Shown: positions 27,018 to 34,994 of the stretch, one piece after another
Numbering within the stretch: position 1 is the stretch's first letter
Layout of the letters: each line of letters begins with the position of its first letter
Origin: Rhodococcus sp. KRD197
GTDB lineage: Bacteria > Actinomycetota > Actinomycetes > Mycobacteriales > Mycobacteriaceae
DNA: 64,000 nt
NCBI RefSeq assembly: GCF_017168235.1
Contig: NZ_JABFAO010000004.1
Span: 920,028 to 984,027, forward strand
Direction: 5' to 3'
The notes under the pieces: generated by a model
What the model was told of the DNA's origin: nothing
Databases searched by the model: none
What the model saw: the letters and a program-made list of their open reading frames with translations, nothing else
Position numbers and translations under genes: made by a program

Positions 27018-27296
27018 TTACCTTCCCGTCACGGAGATCGCACGGTATCGGTAACCATCCTGGTTGCCATCTGGGTACTTCACCCCGAGATCTTCGAACT
27101 CGAGGTCGACTTCTTGACCGACTGTCAGTTTTCGAAACCCACCGCCCATGACATCCGAAAAGTGGATCCAGCAGCCGCCGCGGGTGCGTTCGGAGGCAAC
27201 AACTCCTGACCCTTCCTCTGGGTGCCAGGCCTGGACCGTTCCGCGTGTGTGTTCGCTCGTTCGCGGAGAAGGTGGTGTCGACTGCAGCGGTGGCAC
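27018..27296 (-). CDS. Cold-shock-domain-like small protein
   Basis: A 92-residue protein whose core reads RGTVQAWHPEEGSGVVAS, then GCWIHFSDVMGGGFRKLTVGQEVDLEFED. This is a cold-shock beta-barrel in which the RNP-1 GxGFI segment is altered to GSGVV and RNP-2 (VFVHF) to CWIHF. The tail QDGYRYRAISV completes strand five. Similar proteins appear beside secreted toxin and immunity genes in actinobacteria. Its start is uncertain. Confidence 0.65.
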   Translation of the reverse strand: MPPLQSTPPSPRTSEHTRGTVQAWHPEEGSGVVASERTRGGCWIHFSDVMGGGFRKLTVGQEVDLEFEDLGVKYPDGNQDGYRYRAISVTGR

Positions 27297-27380
27297 GGGT
27301 ACCTCGCGGCTCGTGCCGAGGTCAGAGCGCCAAGCTCCGGACTCGTCCTTGTCGAGCCCTATGAACTCGAGGTCGGTCGG

Positions 27381-27647
27381 TCAGACCCGTTCGGCTCGGC
27401 CGATCGCCCATCCCCGTCTGGTCAAGACAAGTGCGGTGACCCAACCGACGAGTGCGCAAAGGATGGGGACACCCACTACGAACACCAGCGGCGTTTCTGT
27501 GAAGCTCAGTACCGTCGGCGTACTCCGACCCACCACAAACGCATAGTCCGAGCGAGATGGAGCACTGGAGAAGAGCGCTAGCACCACCGTCGCGAGCAGG
27601 CCTATCCCCAGGCCGAAAAGTGAAAGCAGGGCACGCAAGCTACGCAC
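27381..27647 (-). CDS. Small membrane protein with two transmembrane helices
   Basis: An 88-residue protein from GTG 27647. Hydrophobic helices are at about 5-27 (ALLSLFGLGIGLLATVVLALF) and 50-75 (TPLVFVVGVPILCALVGWVTALVL), with a short basic tail. Function unknown. Confidence 0.6.
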   Translation of the reverse strand: MRSLRALLSLFGLGIGLLATVVLALFSSAPSRSDYAFVVGRSTPTVLSFTETPLVFVVGVPILCALVGWVTALVLTRRGWAIGRAERV

Positions 27648-27757
27648 GTTTCTTTTCCCATCTCAAGTGACGCGACCAAACATCTCTGAACAGTGTGCAC
27701 TGGTTGAATATTGGGCGTCGGAGCCGGCTCCAGGTGTCGCAACCGCACCAGCAGAAG

Positions 27758-29058
27758 TCACGTCCACACGTATCCGAACCGGCCGGGTTCCTTCTTGCGT
27801 AGACGCTCGAGACCGCCTGACTCCAAGATGTCGAGGTTGACCCATTCCATCAGCCTCGGTGCGCTCTGCCACAGCCGCGGCCGACCGTCGCGATCGAAGA
27901 CTGACATCGATCGCGCACACACGCCGTTCATCCCTCGAATGCGGAACGTCAAGATCAGTGTCGTGGTGGGGAACCAGCCGTCGATCTCGATGTCGAGAAG
28001 GCCCGCGGTTTTGTTCTCCGCCAGCAACCGGATCCGTTGACGCTCGGTCCACTCGTCCGGATCGCCCAGTTCGAGCGGCGCGGTGACGGTAAGCTCTGGC
28101 AGCGAATCGAATTCGACTTCTGTCATTACCAATCGGTCCGACTTCTGCGCTCCGACGAATGTGCCGGTCGTCGTCGAGATCCACAGTTCGTCGAGTTCCG
28201 GTGCCACCGCCAATCCGATCGGGAACCCAGGAGCACCGGCCACCGTTCGGGACGTGTCAGGCTGCGGTCGAGGCAGAAATAAGTGAAATGTGGCTGCGCA
28301 TTGTTGGACTGCGTCGCGAACGTCGAATCGCCGAGTTGGTGAACCAATGTGGACGATCGCATCACCATCCAGACGCCCGATGCCGTCGCCCAGGGCGGGA
28401 ACTGCGATGTCAGCGGCAGGGTGAACGCAGGCGTCAGTTCGGCGTCGAGCGCTTGCCCGGACGAGGCGCCCTTGCCGATGGCGATCTGCGTTCCCACGTC
28501 GACGACGGTGTCCAACCCGCGCCAGGGCCCGATCTCCCATGCCGTACCGAGTACCAAGGTTCCGTCGAGTCCGACGTGTGCGCACCACGATCCGCGTTCC
28601 ACCCCCGGCTCATAGCGTCCGGTGCGCATCAGGATCACGAACCCGTGTCCGGACGGATAGATCGTCCGCACCTCGGCCGGAAGTACGACGGTTGCGACAA
28701 CACCGTCCATAGAGCGCAGGACCAGCTCGTCGACACCGGCCACCGACGTCGCCAGCACACCGTTCAGCAGAGCCGACGCCGATGTCCGAGTGGACTGGAC
28801 CATGGTGACGGTGCCCCGATGGTCGCAATGAACAATGCCGTCGGCGCCTACGATCCAGCAGCCCGAGGAGTCGGCGTGCAACCACCGCGGGGTGTGGCCG
28901 ACGATGCCGGACCCGTAGGAGCCGCCGGGGATGACATGGGTGGTGGTGGACCCGTCCCGGGTGCGTCGAAGCAGGACGGGCTTGGCGACGTCGAGGAGCC
29001 ATAGATCGGGGCCGTGGCCGGCGAGAGGGCCGGGCCGGAATACTCGCGAGCTGGTCAT
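27758..29058 (-). pseudogene. Frameshifted hypothetical gene, paralogue of 21040-21765
   Basis: The N-terminal part (from ATG 29058, RBS AAAGG) reads in one frame as a repeat-rich beta protein, with WLLDVAKPVLLRRTRDG, GCWIVGADGIVHCDHRG and LDTVVDVGTQIAIG, to about 28240. The C-terminal part (GAPGFPIGLAVAPELDELW to the end at 27758) continues in another frame. The total length is not a multiple of three, so a single-base indel near 28233-28246 (in the run TGGCCGGTGCTCC) splits the gene. The C terminus aligns with the 21040-21765 protein. It is either a true pseudogene or a sequencing error. Confidence 0.7.
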
Positions 29059-29242
29059 GCGCCTTTCGGCGAATCGAAAGCAGTCATGACGTCATTCTAA
29101 CCAGACCCGTGGATGCTCCTCAGGATGGAGCAGTGTCACCGCACTGACCAGGATGACACGCCCGCTACCGTCTACCCCCACGACACCCCTTCGCTTGCCG
29201 CGGGCCGCAAATAGCCATTTCAGCTATAGGACCTGAGGCTCA

Positions 29243-29475
29243 GCGCAGTGGTGCGCAGGAACGCCAGCGTCGGGTCGATGCCCTTGATTTCACGGATTCA
29301 GCCCATGGGTCTGTGCGCGCTCGTGCCACGGTTCGAGGTCAGTTTCGATCTCGGTGAACCGACTGATTTTCTTGATGTCGACGTGCAATCATATGGTAGC
29401 GAATATGGCGTGTTCGTGACTTGCGTTGCAGCGCAGGGCTGCCCGCAGGAGCCGAGTTCTACATCAATCCGTAGC
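29243..29475 (-). pseudogene. Relic of a recombinase C terminus
   Basis: On the minus strand the start reads VELGSCGQPCA, matching VELGSCGRPYA of the large recombinase at 34995-37418. The nucleotide similarity continues through the cysteine-rich region and the TEIETDLASR helix but contains frameshifts. The plus-strand text GGTCGATGCCCTTGATTTCA parallels GGTCGATGCCCTCGATTTCA at 35105. It marks an older integration or deletion event. The surrounding 29059-29829 contains no other gene I can support. Confidence 0.65.
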
Positions 29476-29829
29476 GGTGAACGCCGAGGTTGGCAGTTGA
29501 GAGTCGGGACAGTCGCGACCACTGGCGGGCCACCGAGCTGGGTGAGGTCGACTCCGCCAGTTGCTTGATATCCGCGGTGTTGTGCTCGGGTAGTAGTCGC
29601 CTGATGTTCGTCTGAGTCGAGATCCGGCGTTCTCATTCAGACAGTGTCCCAAACTGAGATTGCAACACCTCACCGCAGAACTCGGCATTCCGGCTATCAA
29701 AACCAGAATCCCACACGCAGCGGAATAACCATCGACGCTGACCTGGGGTGGGGGGCCATTGCCAGTTCGACGCTGGCGGCTGAGCCTCGTCAATCCGCTC
29801 GAAGTGTGATGATTCTTGTGGGATTCAGT

Positions 29830-30426
29830 TCATGATCCTTGTTGCCGGTAGGCAAACCAGTCAGGCGCTAACTCCTCGCGCCCACGGAAGTTGTTCGGAT
29901 GTGGAGTGCACCGAGCGGTGTAGAGCCATCCGGTTCGGGAAAGGGTGCTACTGCGTTTGCTATCCACGAAGTACACGCAGTTGTTCTCTGCGATGTACAC
30001 CGTCGAGAACGGTACGCCGCTGATTTCGATCGACACGAGCCGCTGATTGCCCTCGTCGAGCATCGATGTGGCCAGGTCCTCCATCTGCGTTCTGGCGCGC
30101 TCGAAGTCGCGGTCTACCGGTAGTTCGATCACAACGAAGGCAACAGCAGCAACCAAGACCGTGACAGGCGCAATGATGCTCGGCCATGGCCACCGCCGAC
30201 GGTTCTTGCGATAGCTGTACAGGCGGTAAGTCCACACCACGCCGACAACGATGAGGCCGGCCACCGCTGCCCACACGATCACCAGGTCGAGGAAGAGGTT
30301 CCACTGCGAGCGATAGTCCCACCATTCGAATCGGTTCCCTGCGAGAAGTAGGAGGAACACAACCGCCGCGAATGCGGTGCCGAAACCTGGTCGAGCCCGC
30401 GTCTGTTGTTCTGTGTCGTCAGTCAA
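29830..30426 (-). CDS. Membrane protein, paralogue of the upstream gene
   Basis: A 198-residue protein with three hydrophobic helices (about 16-30, 45-68, 85-102) followed by an extracytoplasmic domain with ISGVPFSTVYIAENNCVYFVDS and a GWLYTARC strand. Its layout and the last 60 residues match the gene at 30446-31072 (GWVYSPAGE; ATHLDGPWYEF). It follows that gene by 19 bp, so the two form a tandem duplicate operon. Function unknown. Confidence 0.65.
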   Translation of the reverse strand: MTDDTEQQTRARPGFGTAFAAVVFLLLLAGNRFEWWDYRSQWNLFLDLVIVWAAVAGLIVVGVVWTYRLYSYRKNRRRWPWPSIIAPVTVLVAAVAFVVIELPVDRDFERARTQMEDLATSMLDEGNQRLVSIEISGVPFSTVYIAENNCVYFVDSKRSSTLSRTGWLYTARCTPHPNNFRGREELAPDWFAYRQQGS

Positions 30427-30445
30427 GACCTACATCCTTTGACTT

Positions 30446-31072
30446 TCAATCGCGCCATGTGGCTCTGAATTCGTACCAGGGGCCGTCCAAATGTGTTGCG
30501 GTGAAGTCATCGAATCCGGCCGATTCACCAGCGGGTGAGTACACCCATCCCACCGTGGTGAGGAACATGCTGCCCTCGTCGTGAAAGTAGACCTCGCCGT
30601 CCGGGGTTGCCTGAGCGAACCCTAGGTCGAATGGACCGATCTCGAAATCCTGGCGAGTGGTTCCGGGCGTACGCAGTAGGTCCGAGGCGACAGTTTCGAA
30701 TCCAGCTCGTTCATCGAGCATCGATTGCGGTGGTAGCAGTGCCAAGGCGGCGACACCTGTGCATACGACGATTGGCGCAGGAAGGATCCACCAGGACCAC
30801 CGACGATCAGCCAGAAGTACGTAGAGGGTACGAATGGCCCAAAACAGACCCAGAGCGACGAAAACCAAGATCATGGCAAGGGTGACGAGCAGGGGATCGA
30901 GCCAGGCGAACTTCCCAAAAGGGGAGGGCCACAAGTTGCGCTGCAGGCAGATCCACACAACGACGCCGGCGGAGACGATAGCCAGGAGAACTCGGCCAGG
31001 TGGCTTCCGCAATGCCGGCTCGCCGGTTAACTTTCCTCCCACCCATTCATCGAGCGCTTGCAACATCGTCAT
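30446..31072 (-). CDS. Membrane protein, tandem paralogue
   Basis: A 208-residue protein; ATG 31072 chosen (purine-rich AGAGAGTGG upstream), shorter than the longest frame. Helices at about 28-46, 58-82 and 93-112; the C-terminal domain contains DFEIGPFDLGFAQATPDGEVYFHDEGSMFLTTVGWVY. It shares architecture with 29830-30426. The pair lies downstream of the ABC transporter operon in the same direction, but a gap of about 90 bp separates them. Confidence 0.65.
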   Translation of the reverse strand: MTMLQALDEWVGGKLTGEPALRKPPGRVLLAIVSAGVVVWICLQRNLWPSPFGKFAWLDPLLVTLAMILVFVALGLFWAIRTLYVLLADRRWSWWILPAPIVVCTGVAALALLPPQSMLDERAGFETVASDLLRTPGTTRQDFEIGPFDLGFAQATPDGEVYFHDEGSMFLTTVGWVYSPAGESAGFDDFTATHLDGPWYEFRATWRD

Positions 31073-31165
31073 CGAACCACTCTCTCTGGATGTCAACCGA
31101 CCGAACCTGTCTGACCGGTTCACTAAAAGACCCCGTCTGCTTACTTCGGTGTGCCAAAGGCCAAG

Positions 31166-32230
31166 TCAGTCCAGTCGGCGGACTCGCCACAGTCCCATTC
31201 CAACGACCGCTCCGCTGAATCCGAGCATCAGTCCGGTCTCGATGGCTTGGAATCGCCAGAAGCTGTCCTCGGAGAAGAAGCGAACGTCGTAGCGGTCTAC
31301 GCCCTGATCGCGGAGGCATTCATCGAACTGCGAAGCACGCGTCCGATATTCGTCCTGACTTCGCGCTCTGAGTTGTTCATCCGACTCGCCATCTTGTCTC
31401 TTCAGGTAGTCATCCGAATACGGAGTTGCGCAGCCTTCGGTTGCGGGTCGCACGCGGTCGCCAGCGGCATCCACGTAGCCGGCACCGACGACCCATGTTC
31501 CGTCGTCGGTGTAGTACGGGTTCGGGGGGTACTCCGATTCACGTTCCAGGCCGTTGATCGCTTCGCTGACAACGTTGGGCGTTCCGTAGTGCTCGCGCGC
31601 AATCCACGTGAATGCCACCGGAACGAAGAACAGAAAGACGACAAACGTGGTGAGCATGGACACGACTGTGCTGCGGGACATCAGCGCCAGGGTGCTACCG
31701 ATCAGCAACATCAGTAGCGTGTATGCGCCGAGAACCACGCCGGCCGTCTCGAAATGCGGAAAGTCGAACCACGAGAAGCTGACCGACGGTCCATATTCGG
31801 CGCTCGAAGAATCCCGAGACAGGCCGGTCGCCCAGTGCAGGGCCAGCCCGAGGCACGTCATGGCCGCCGAGATCGGCAGGAACACCACGACGATGCGGGC
31901 GAAGTACCACTGAATTCGACTGCCCACCTGAGTCAATGAAAGGACATGAGTTCTGGGCTCGACTTCACGTGCAAATGTGGGGACTCCGACGAACATCCCG
32001 AGTATCAACGGCAGGAGCAGCGCGAACAGCGTCGACAAGGTCAGTGCGGTTTCCGGCCTGCATGGGCCGACATCGTTCCATCGCGAACACATTCGAGGGA
32101 ACGACCACGATATCTGTGGGTAGTCCGGAACGTACACCCCCGCCGTCAACGCGGAGACGTTCAGGATCGCGATGAACACCAGCGAAACCAGCAGGGGCGT
32201 GCGATTCAATCGCCACGCAGACCAGATCAC
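31166..32230 (-). CDS. ABC transporter permease (second of two)
   Basis: A 354-residue membrane protein from GTG 32230, which overlaps the stop of the first permease. Six hydrophobic segments: one near residue 15, pairs around 65-135, and others near 165-215 and 325-345. Between helices five and six lies a large soluble loop (about 220-320) with EHYGTPNVVSEAINGLE and a helical DESDEQLRARSQDEYRTR-like region. It is paralogous to the preceding permease, so they probably pair with the ATPase as a heterodimeric exporter of the YtrB/ABC-2 type. Confidence 0.8.
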   Translation of the reverse strand: MIWSAWRLNRTPLLVSLVFIAILNVSALTAGVYVPDYPQISWSFPRMCSRWNDVGPCRPETALTLSTLFALLLPLILGMFVGVPTFAREVEPRTHVLSLTQVGSRIQWYFARIVVVFLPISAAMTCLGLALHWATGLSRDSSSAEYGPSVSFSWFDFPHFETAGVVLGAYTLLMLLIGSTLALMSRSTVVSMLTTFVVFLFFVPVAFTWIAREHYGTPNVVSEAINGLERESEYPPNPYYTDDGTWVVGAGYVDAAGDRVRPATEGCATPYSDDYLKRQDGESDEQLRARSQDEYRTRASQFDECLRDQGVDRYDVRFFSEDSFWRFQAIETGLMLGFSGAVVGMGLWRVRRLD

Positions 32231-33279
32231 GGGCGCAACCGCCGAACCGAGAGCGTCGAAGCGCCGGCCAGTACCGCCGCCAGCAGCAGGCAGAGTGCCG
32301 CTTCGGTGAACTGGAATCGCCAGAGCATGCGATCTTCGAAGAAAAGGTTGTCGTAGTGGTCGGCTCCGAGCGACCGCAAGCAATCCATACGGACCTGTGA
32401 ACGATTCGCGATGAAGTCGTCCAACCGTCGGTCGAAAGCGGCGGTGGTCTCGTCCGGGCGTGGCTCGGGCCATTGGCCGTCGTCGAGTGGACACGCCCCG
32501 GACGGGAGATCGATGCGCTGCTCGGTGGAGTTTGCGTAGTAGGAGTCGACGGGCCAGCTCGGTCGCCCGATGTCGGCGGGGTCCATGACGTAGGCGACGC
32601 TTCGGCCTGACTCGCTTGCATCGAGGGTGAGGTGGCGTACCTCCGGCGTTGCGTAGTGCTCGCGAACGACGGTAGGGAAAGCGACGATGACAGCAACGGT
32701 GGCAACGAGAGTGAGGATCATTGCGCCGATCGTGTTGCGTAACAACAACGCTGTAGAACTGCCGACGACCAGCCCAAGCGCTGTGTAGCCCGCAGGGGCA
32801 ACGCCGATGGTGCCGAACGTCGGGAACTCCAAACGCGAGGTGATGGCGTCGATGAGACTTCCCCCGTACGGGTTGGATCCGAAGCGGGACCACAGAACCA
32901 CGTAACCGAGGACCACCATCGCGAGGACGACAGGGGTGAATACCACCAACACGCGTGTCCAGTACCAGCGCATACGTCCCACTGCCTGGGTCAAACCCAG
33001 AACGTGAGTACCGCGCTCGATGTCCCGCGAGAACACCGTTACCCCGATGAAGGCACCGAGTACGACGGGTAGCGCGAGGGTCGCCAGGCTCCCGAGGGTC
33101 AGCGCCGTTTCTGTCAGGCATGTCGTGGTGGACAACCCGAAACAATCGAACAAGACGTAGGGCGACCCGATACGGCTGGCGACCGACGTCACTGCTGCGA
33201 TCGCAAGTGCCAGGAGTAGCGGTGTCAACACGCCCACGAGGATTGTTCCGCGGAACTGTCTCCACGTCACTCTGATCAC
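32227..33279 (-). CDS. ABC transporter permease (first of two)
   Basis: A 350-residue ABC-2-type permease with N-terminal WRQFRGTILVGVLTPLLLALA, internal helices near 55-80, 105-130, 160-190 and 195-215, and a C-terminal helix (ALCLLLAAVLAGASTLSV). The conserved SRDIERGTHVLGLTQAVGRMRWYW loop after helix two matches REVEPRTHVLSLTQVGSRIQWYF in the sister permease. Start ATG 33279 overlaps the ATPase stop by 4 bp. The substrate is unknown. Confidence 0.8.
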   Translation of the reverse strand: MIRVTWRQFRGTILVGVLTPLLLALAIAAVTSVASRIGSPYVLFDCFGLSTTTCLTETALTLGSLATLALPVVLGAFIGVTVFSRDIERGTHVLGLTQAVGRMRWYWTRVLVVFTPVVLAMVVLGYVVLWSRFGSNPYGGSLIDAITSRLEFPTFGTIGVAPAGYTALGLVVGSSTALLLRNTIGAMILTLVATVAVIVAFPTVVREHYATPEVRHLTLDASESGRSVAYVMDPADIGRPSWPVDSYYANSTEQRIDLPSGACPLDDGQWPEPRPDETTAAFDRRLDDFIANRSQVRMDCLRSLGADHYDNLFFEDRMLWRFQFTEAALCLLLAAVLAGASTLSVRRLRP

Positions 33280-34133
33280 GACTCACTCCTGGCTCGGAGG
33301 TGGGCGAGGACGACGTCGTCGAGGGTGGCGTCGTCGATCCGCCATCCGGGTGCGGCCGTGGGGCGAGTGCCGTGCACGACGAAGGCCGTGCCGCTGGGAC
33401 CGTTGATTTCGGCAATCACCGAGCCACCCTGCGCCGCTGCCGCGGGATCGCCGGATCCGGCCATGAGGTAGTGGTTGTCGGTGATGTCGTCGATCGCGCC
33501 GGCCAACCGAATTCGGTGCTCTCGCAACAACAAAAGCTGGTCTGCTACTTCGATGAGCTCCGAGAGGACGTGCGAGGACAGGACGATGGTTGTGCCATGC
33601 TCGGCGGCGTCGGCCATCAAGGTCCGTGCGACGTCGCGTCTGGCAACGGGGTCGAGGTCGGCCAATGGCTCGTCGAGCAACAGCAGTTCCGGTCGCCTGC
33701 CGAGAGCAAGGGCGAGTGCGACACGGGTTCGATGTCCGGGCGATAGCGATTTGACCTTCGCCGACATCGAAATGTCGGCGGCGTCGACCAGCTCGGTGGC
33801 GTAATCGTGGTTCCACGACGGATTCGTAGTCCGCCCGAAATGCAGCATCTCTTTCACCGTGAGGCGCGGGTACAGCGGTTTGTGTTGAGCCAGATAGGAC
33901 AGCCCCGGGGTGATTCCGCGTTGCCCGACGCGCTGACCGAGGACGATGACCTCACCTCGGTCGGGCCTCAACAGTCCGACCACCAGGGACATGATCGTTG
34001 ATTTGCCTGCGCCGTTCGACCCTACGAGGGCGGTCACCGTGCCACGTTCCACGGAGAACACGCAGTCCTGGAGTACTGGGGTTCGGCGGAACGACTTGTC
34101 GACGCCTGTCATCGTCAGCACTGTGTCGGTCAT
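33276..34133 (-). CDS. ABC transporter ATP-binding protein
   Basis: A 285-residue ATPase with Walker A GSNGAGKST (about 38-46), Q-loop region SYLAQHKP, a signature altered to LSPGHRTRVALA in place of LSGGQ, and Walker B ELLLLDEPLADLDP (about 148-161) followed by the switch His in SSHVLSEL. It is the energy subunit for the two downstream permeases and overlaps both neighbours. The GntR-YtrA regulator immediately upstream indicates a YtrABC-like system, often induced by cell-wall-active compounds. Confidence 0.92.
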   Translation of the reverse strand: MTDTVLTMTGVDKSFRRTPVLQDCVFSVERGTVTALVGSNGAGKSTIMSLVVGLLRPDRGEVIVLGQRVGQRGITPGLSYLAQHKPLYPRLTVKEMLHFGRTTNPSWNHDYATELVDAADISMSAKVKSLSPGHRTRVALALALGRRPELLLLDEPLADLDPVARRDVARTLMADAAEHGTTIVLSSHVLSELIEVADQLLLLREHRIRLAGAIDDITDNHYLMAGSGDPAAAAQGGSVIAEINGPSGTAFVVHGTRPTAAPGWRIDDATLDDVVLAHLRARSES

Positions 34134-34528
34134 GGCTGTTCTCCTTCGTTGTCGTAGCGGGAGTCGAGTGCCGATACGACCAACGCTTCGAGGTCGCCCC
34201 TGTCCAGGCCTGCAGAGATGCCGTGATCCAGCCAGCGGTTGAGCTCGCGCTGCAACGCCGTCTTTTCCGCCATGCCGGGTTTGGCCAGGGATGCAACGAC
34301 GAAAGTGCCGACACCGGGCTGAGGTGCAACCAAACCCTCACGTTCTAGTTCGCGATACGCCTTCAGGACTGTATTGGGATTGATCGTGAGTGTTTCGACA
34401 ACGTCTTTGGCGGTGGGGAGTTGGTCGCCGACCGTCAGCTCACCGCGCCGGAGTGCCTGCTTGGTCTGCAAAACCAGTTGGACATACGCGGGGATGCCTG
34501 AACGCCGATCGATCCGATACGCGACCAT
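34130..34528 (-). CDS. GntR-family regulator, YtrA subfamily
   Basis: A 132-residue repressor. Winged HTH at about 10-75: PAYVQLVLQTKQALRRGELTVGDQLPTAKDVVETLTINPNTVLKAYRELEREGLV, then GVGTFV. A short dimerisation tail of about 50 residues marks the YtrA subgroup. It is the first gene of the operon with the ATPase and permeases, coupled by overlap. A perfect inverted repeat just upstream (34541-34564) is its likely autoregulatory operator. Confidence 0.92.
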   Translation of the reverse strand: MVAYRIDRRSGIPAYVQLVLQTKQALRRGELTVGDQLPTAKDVVETLTINPNTVLKAYRELEREGLVAPQPGVGTFVVASLAKPGMAEKTALQRELNRWLDHGISAGLDRGDLEALVVSALDSRYDNEGEQP

Positions 34529-34540
34529 CGCACCCCTTGC

Positions 34541-34564
34541 ATTCCACTAGTTGGTTAGTGGAAT
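34541..34564 (-). promoter_or_regulatory. YtrA-type operator
   Basis: ATTCCACTA-GTTGGT-TAGTGGAAT is a perfect 9-6-9 inverted repeat, 13 bp upstream of the gntR start. Placement and symmetry suggest binding of the GntR dimer to repress the whole transporter operon. Confidence 0.8.
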
Positions 34565-34994
34565 AAGTATTGCACAGGTTCGATAGCTATTGCTGTTCGG
34601 ATCTTGGTTGCACGACACAAATATGGCCAAGGCTCTTAGCTCGGAGAAGCTGCTCACGCGGCGCATCACACCGCCGAACAAGCGTGAGAAGGACAGTTGG
34701 TTGGAACGGCGCGGTGATGACGTTGGTCAAACATGTCCCGAACCCTTACTCGTCAGTGATTGTTTCAAGGGTGGCTATGGGAATAGTGAAGACGGGACGG
34801 GTACGAATAGCAGCTAAGGCTCGCGAGTACCTGTAGCCCTTGCCCTAAGAACCGTCCTACACACCCAACACCTTGCTGACGAGATGGGGGCGACGGCGGG
34901 GGTGCCTGTCTACGTTGCCACCGCAGCCATTGTTCGGTCGGGTTACCGACACCTCAACATCAAACCGTCGGCCTTTCACGGGGGAGCGTCTGTT
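34565..34994. other. Intergenic region without a supported gene
   Basis: Between the gntR operator and the end of the large recombinase. Short frames on the plus strand have no ribosome binding site or recognisable domain. I looked on the minus strand after the recombinase stop for a third small TnpC-like gene and found none. Confidence 0.5.

Noticed and set aside
32230-33415. N-terminal extension of the second permease to 749 residues
   Set aside because: The extension is the out-of-frame complement of the first permease; the true start is the coupled GTG at 32230.
34570-34836. Plus-strand ORFs after the gntR operator
   Set aside because: No ribosome binding site, no homology recognised, and no third recombinase-operon gene detectable on either strand.
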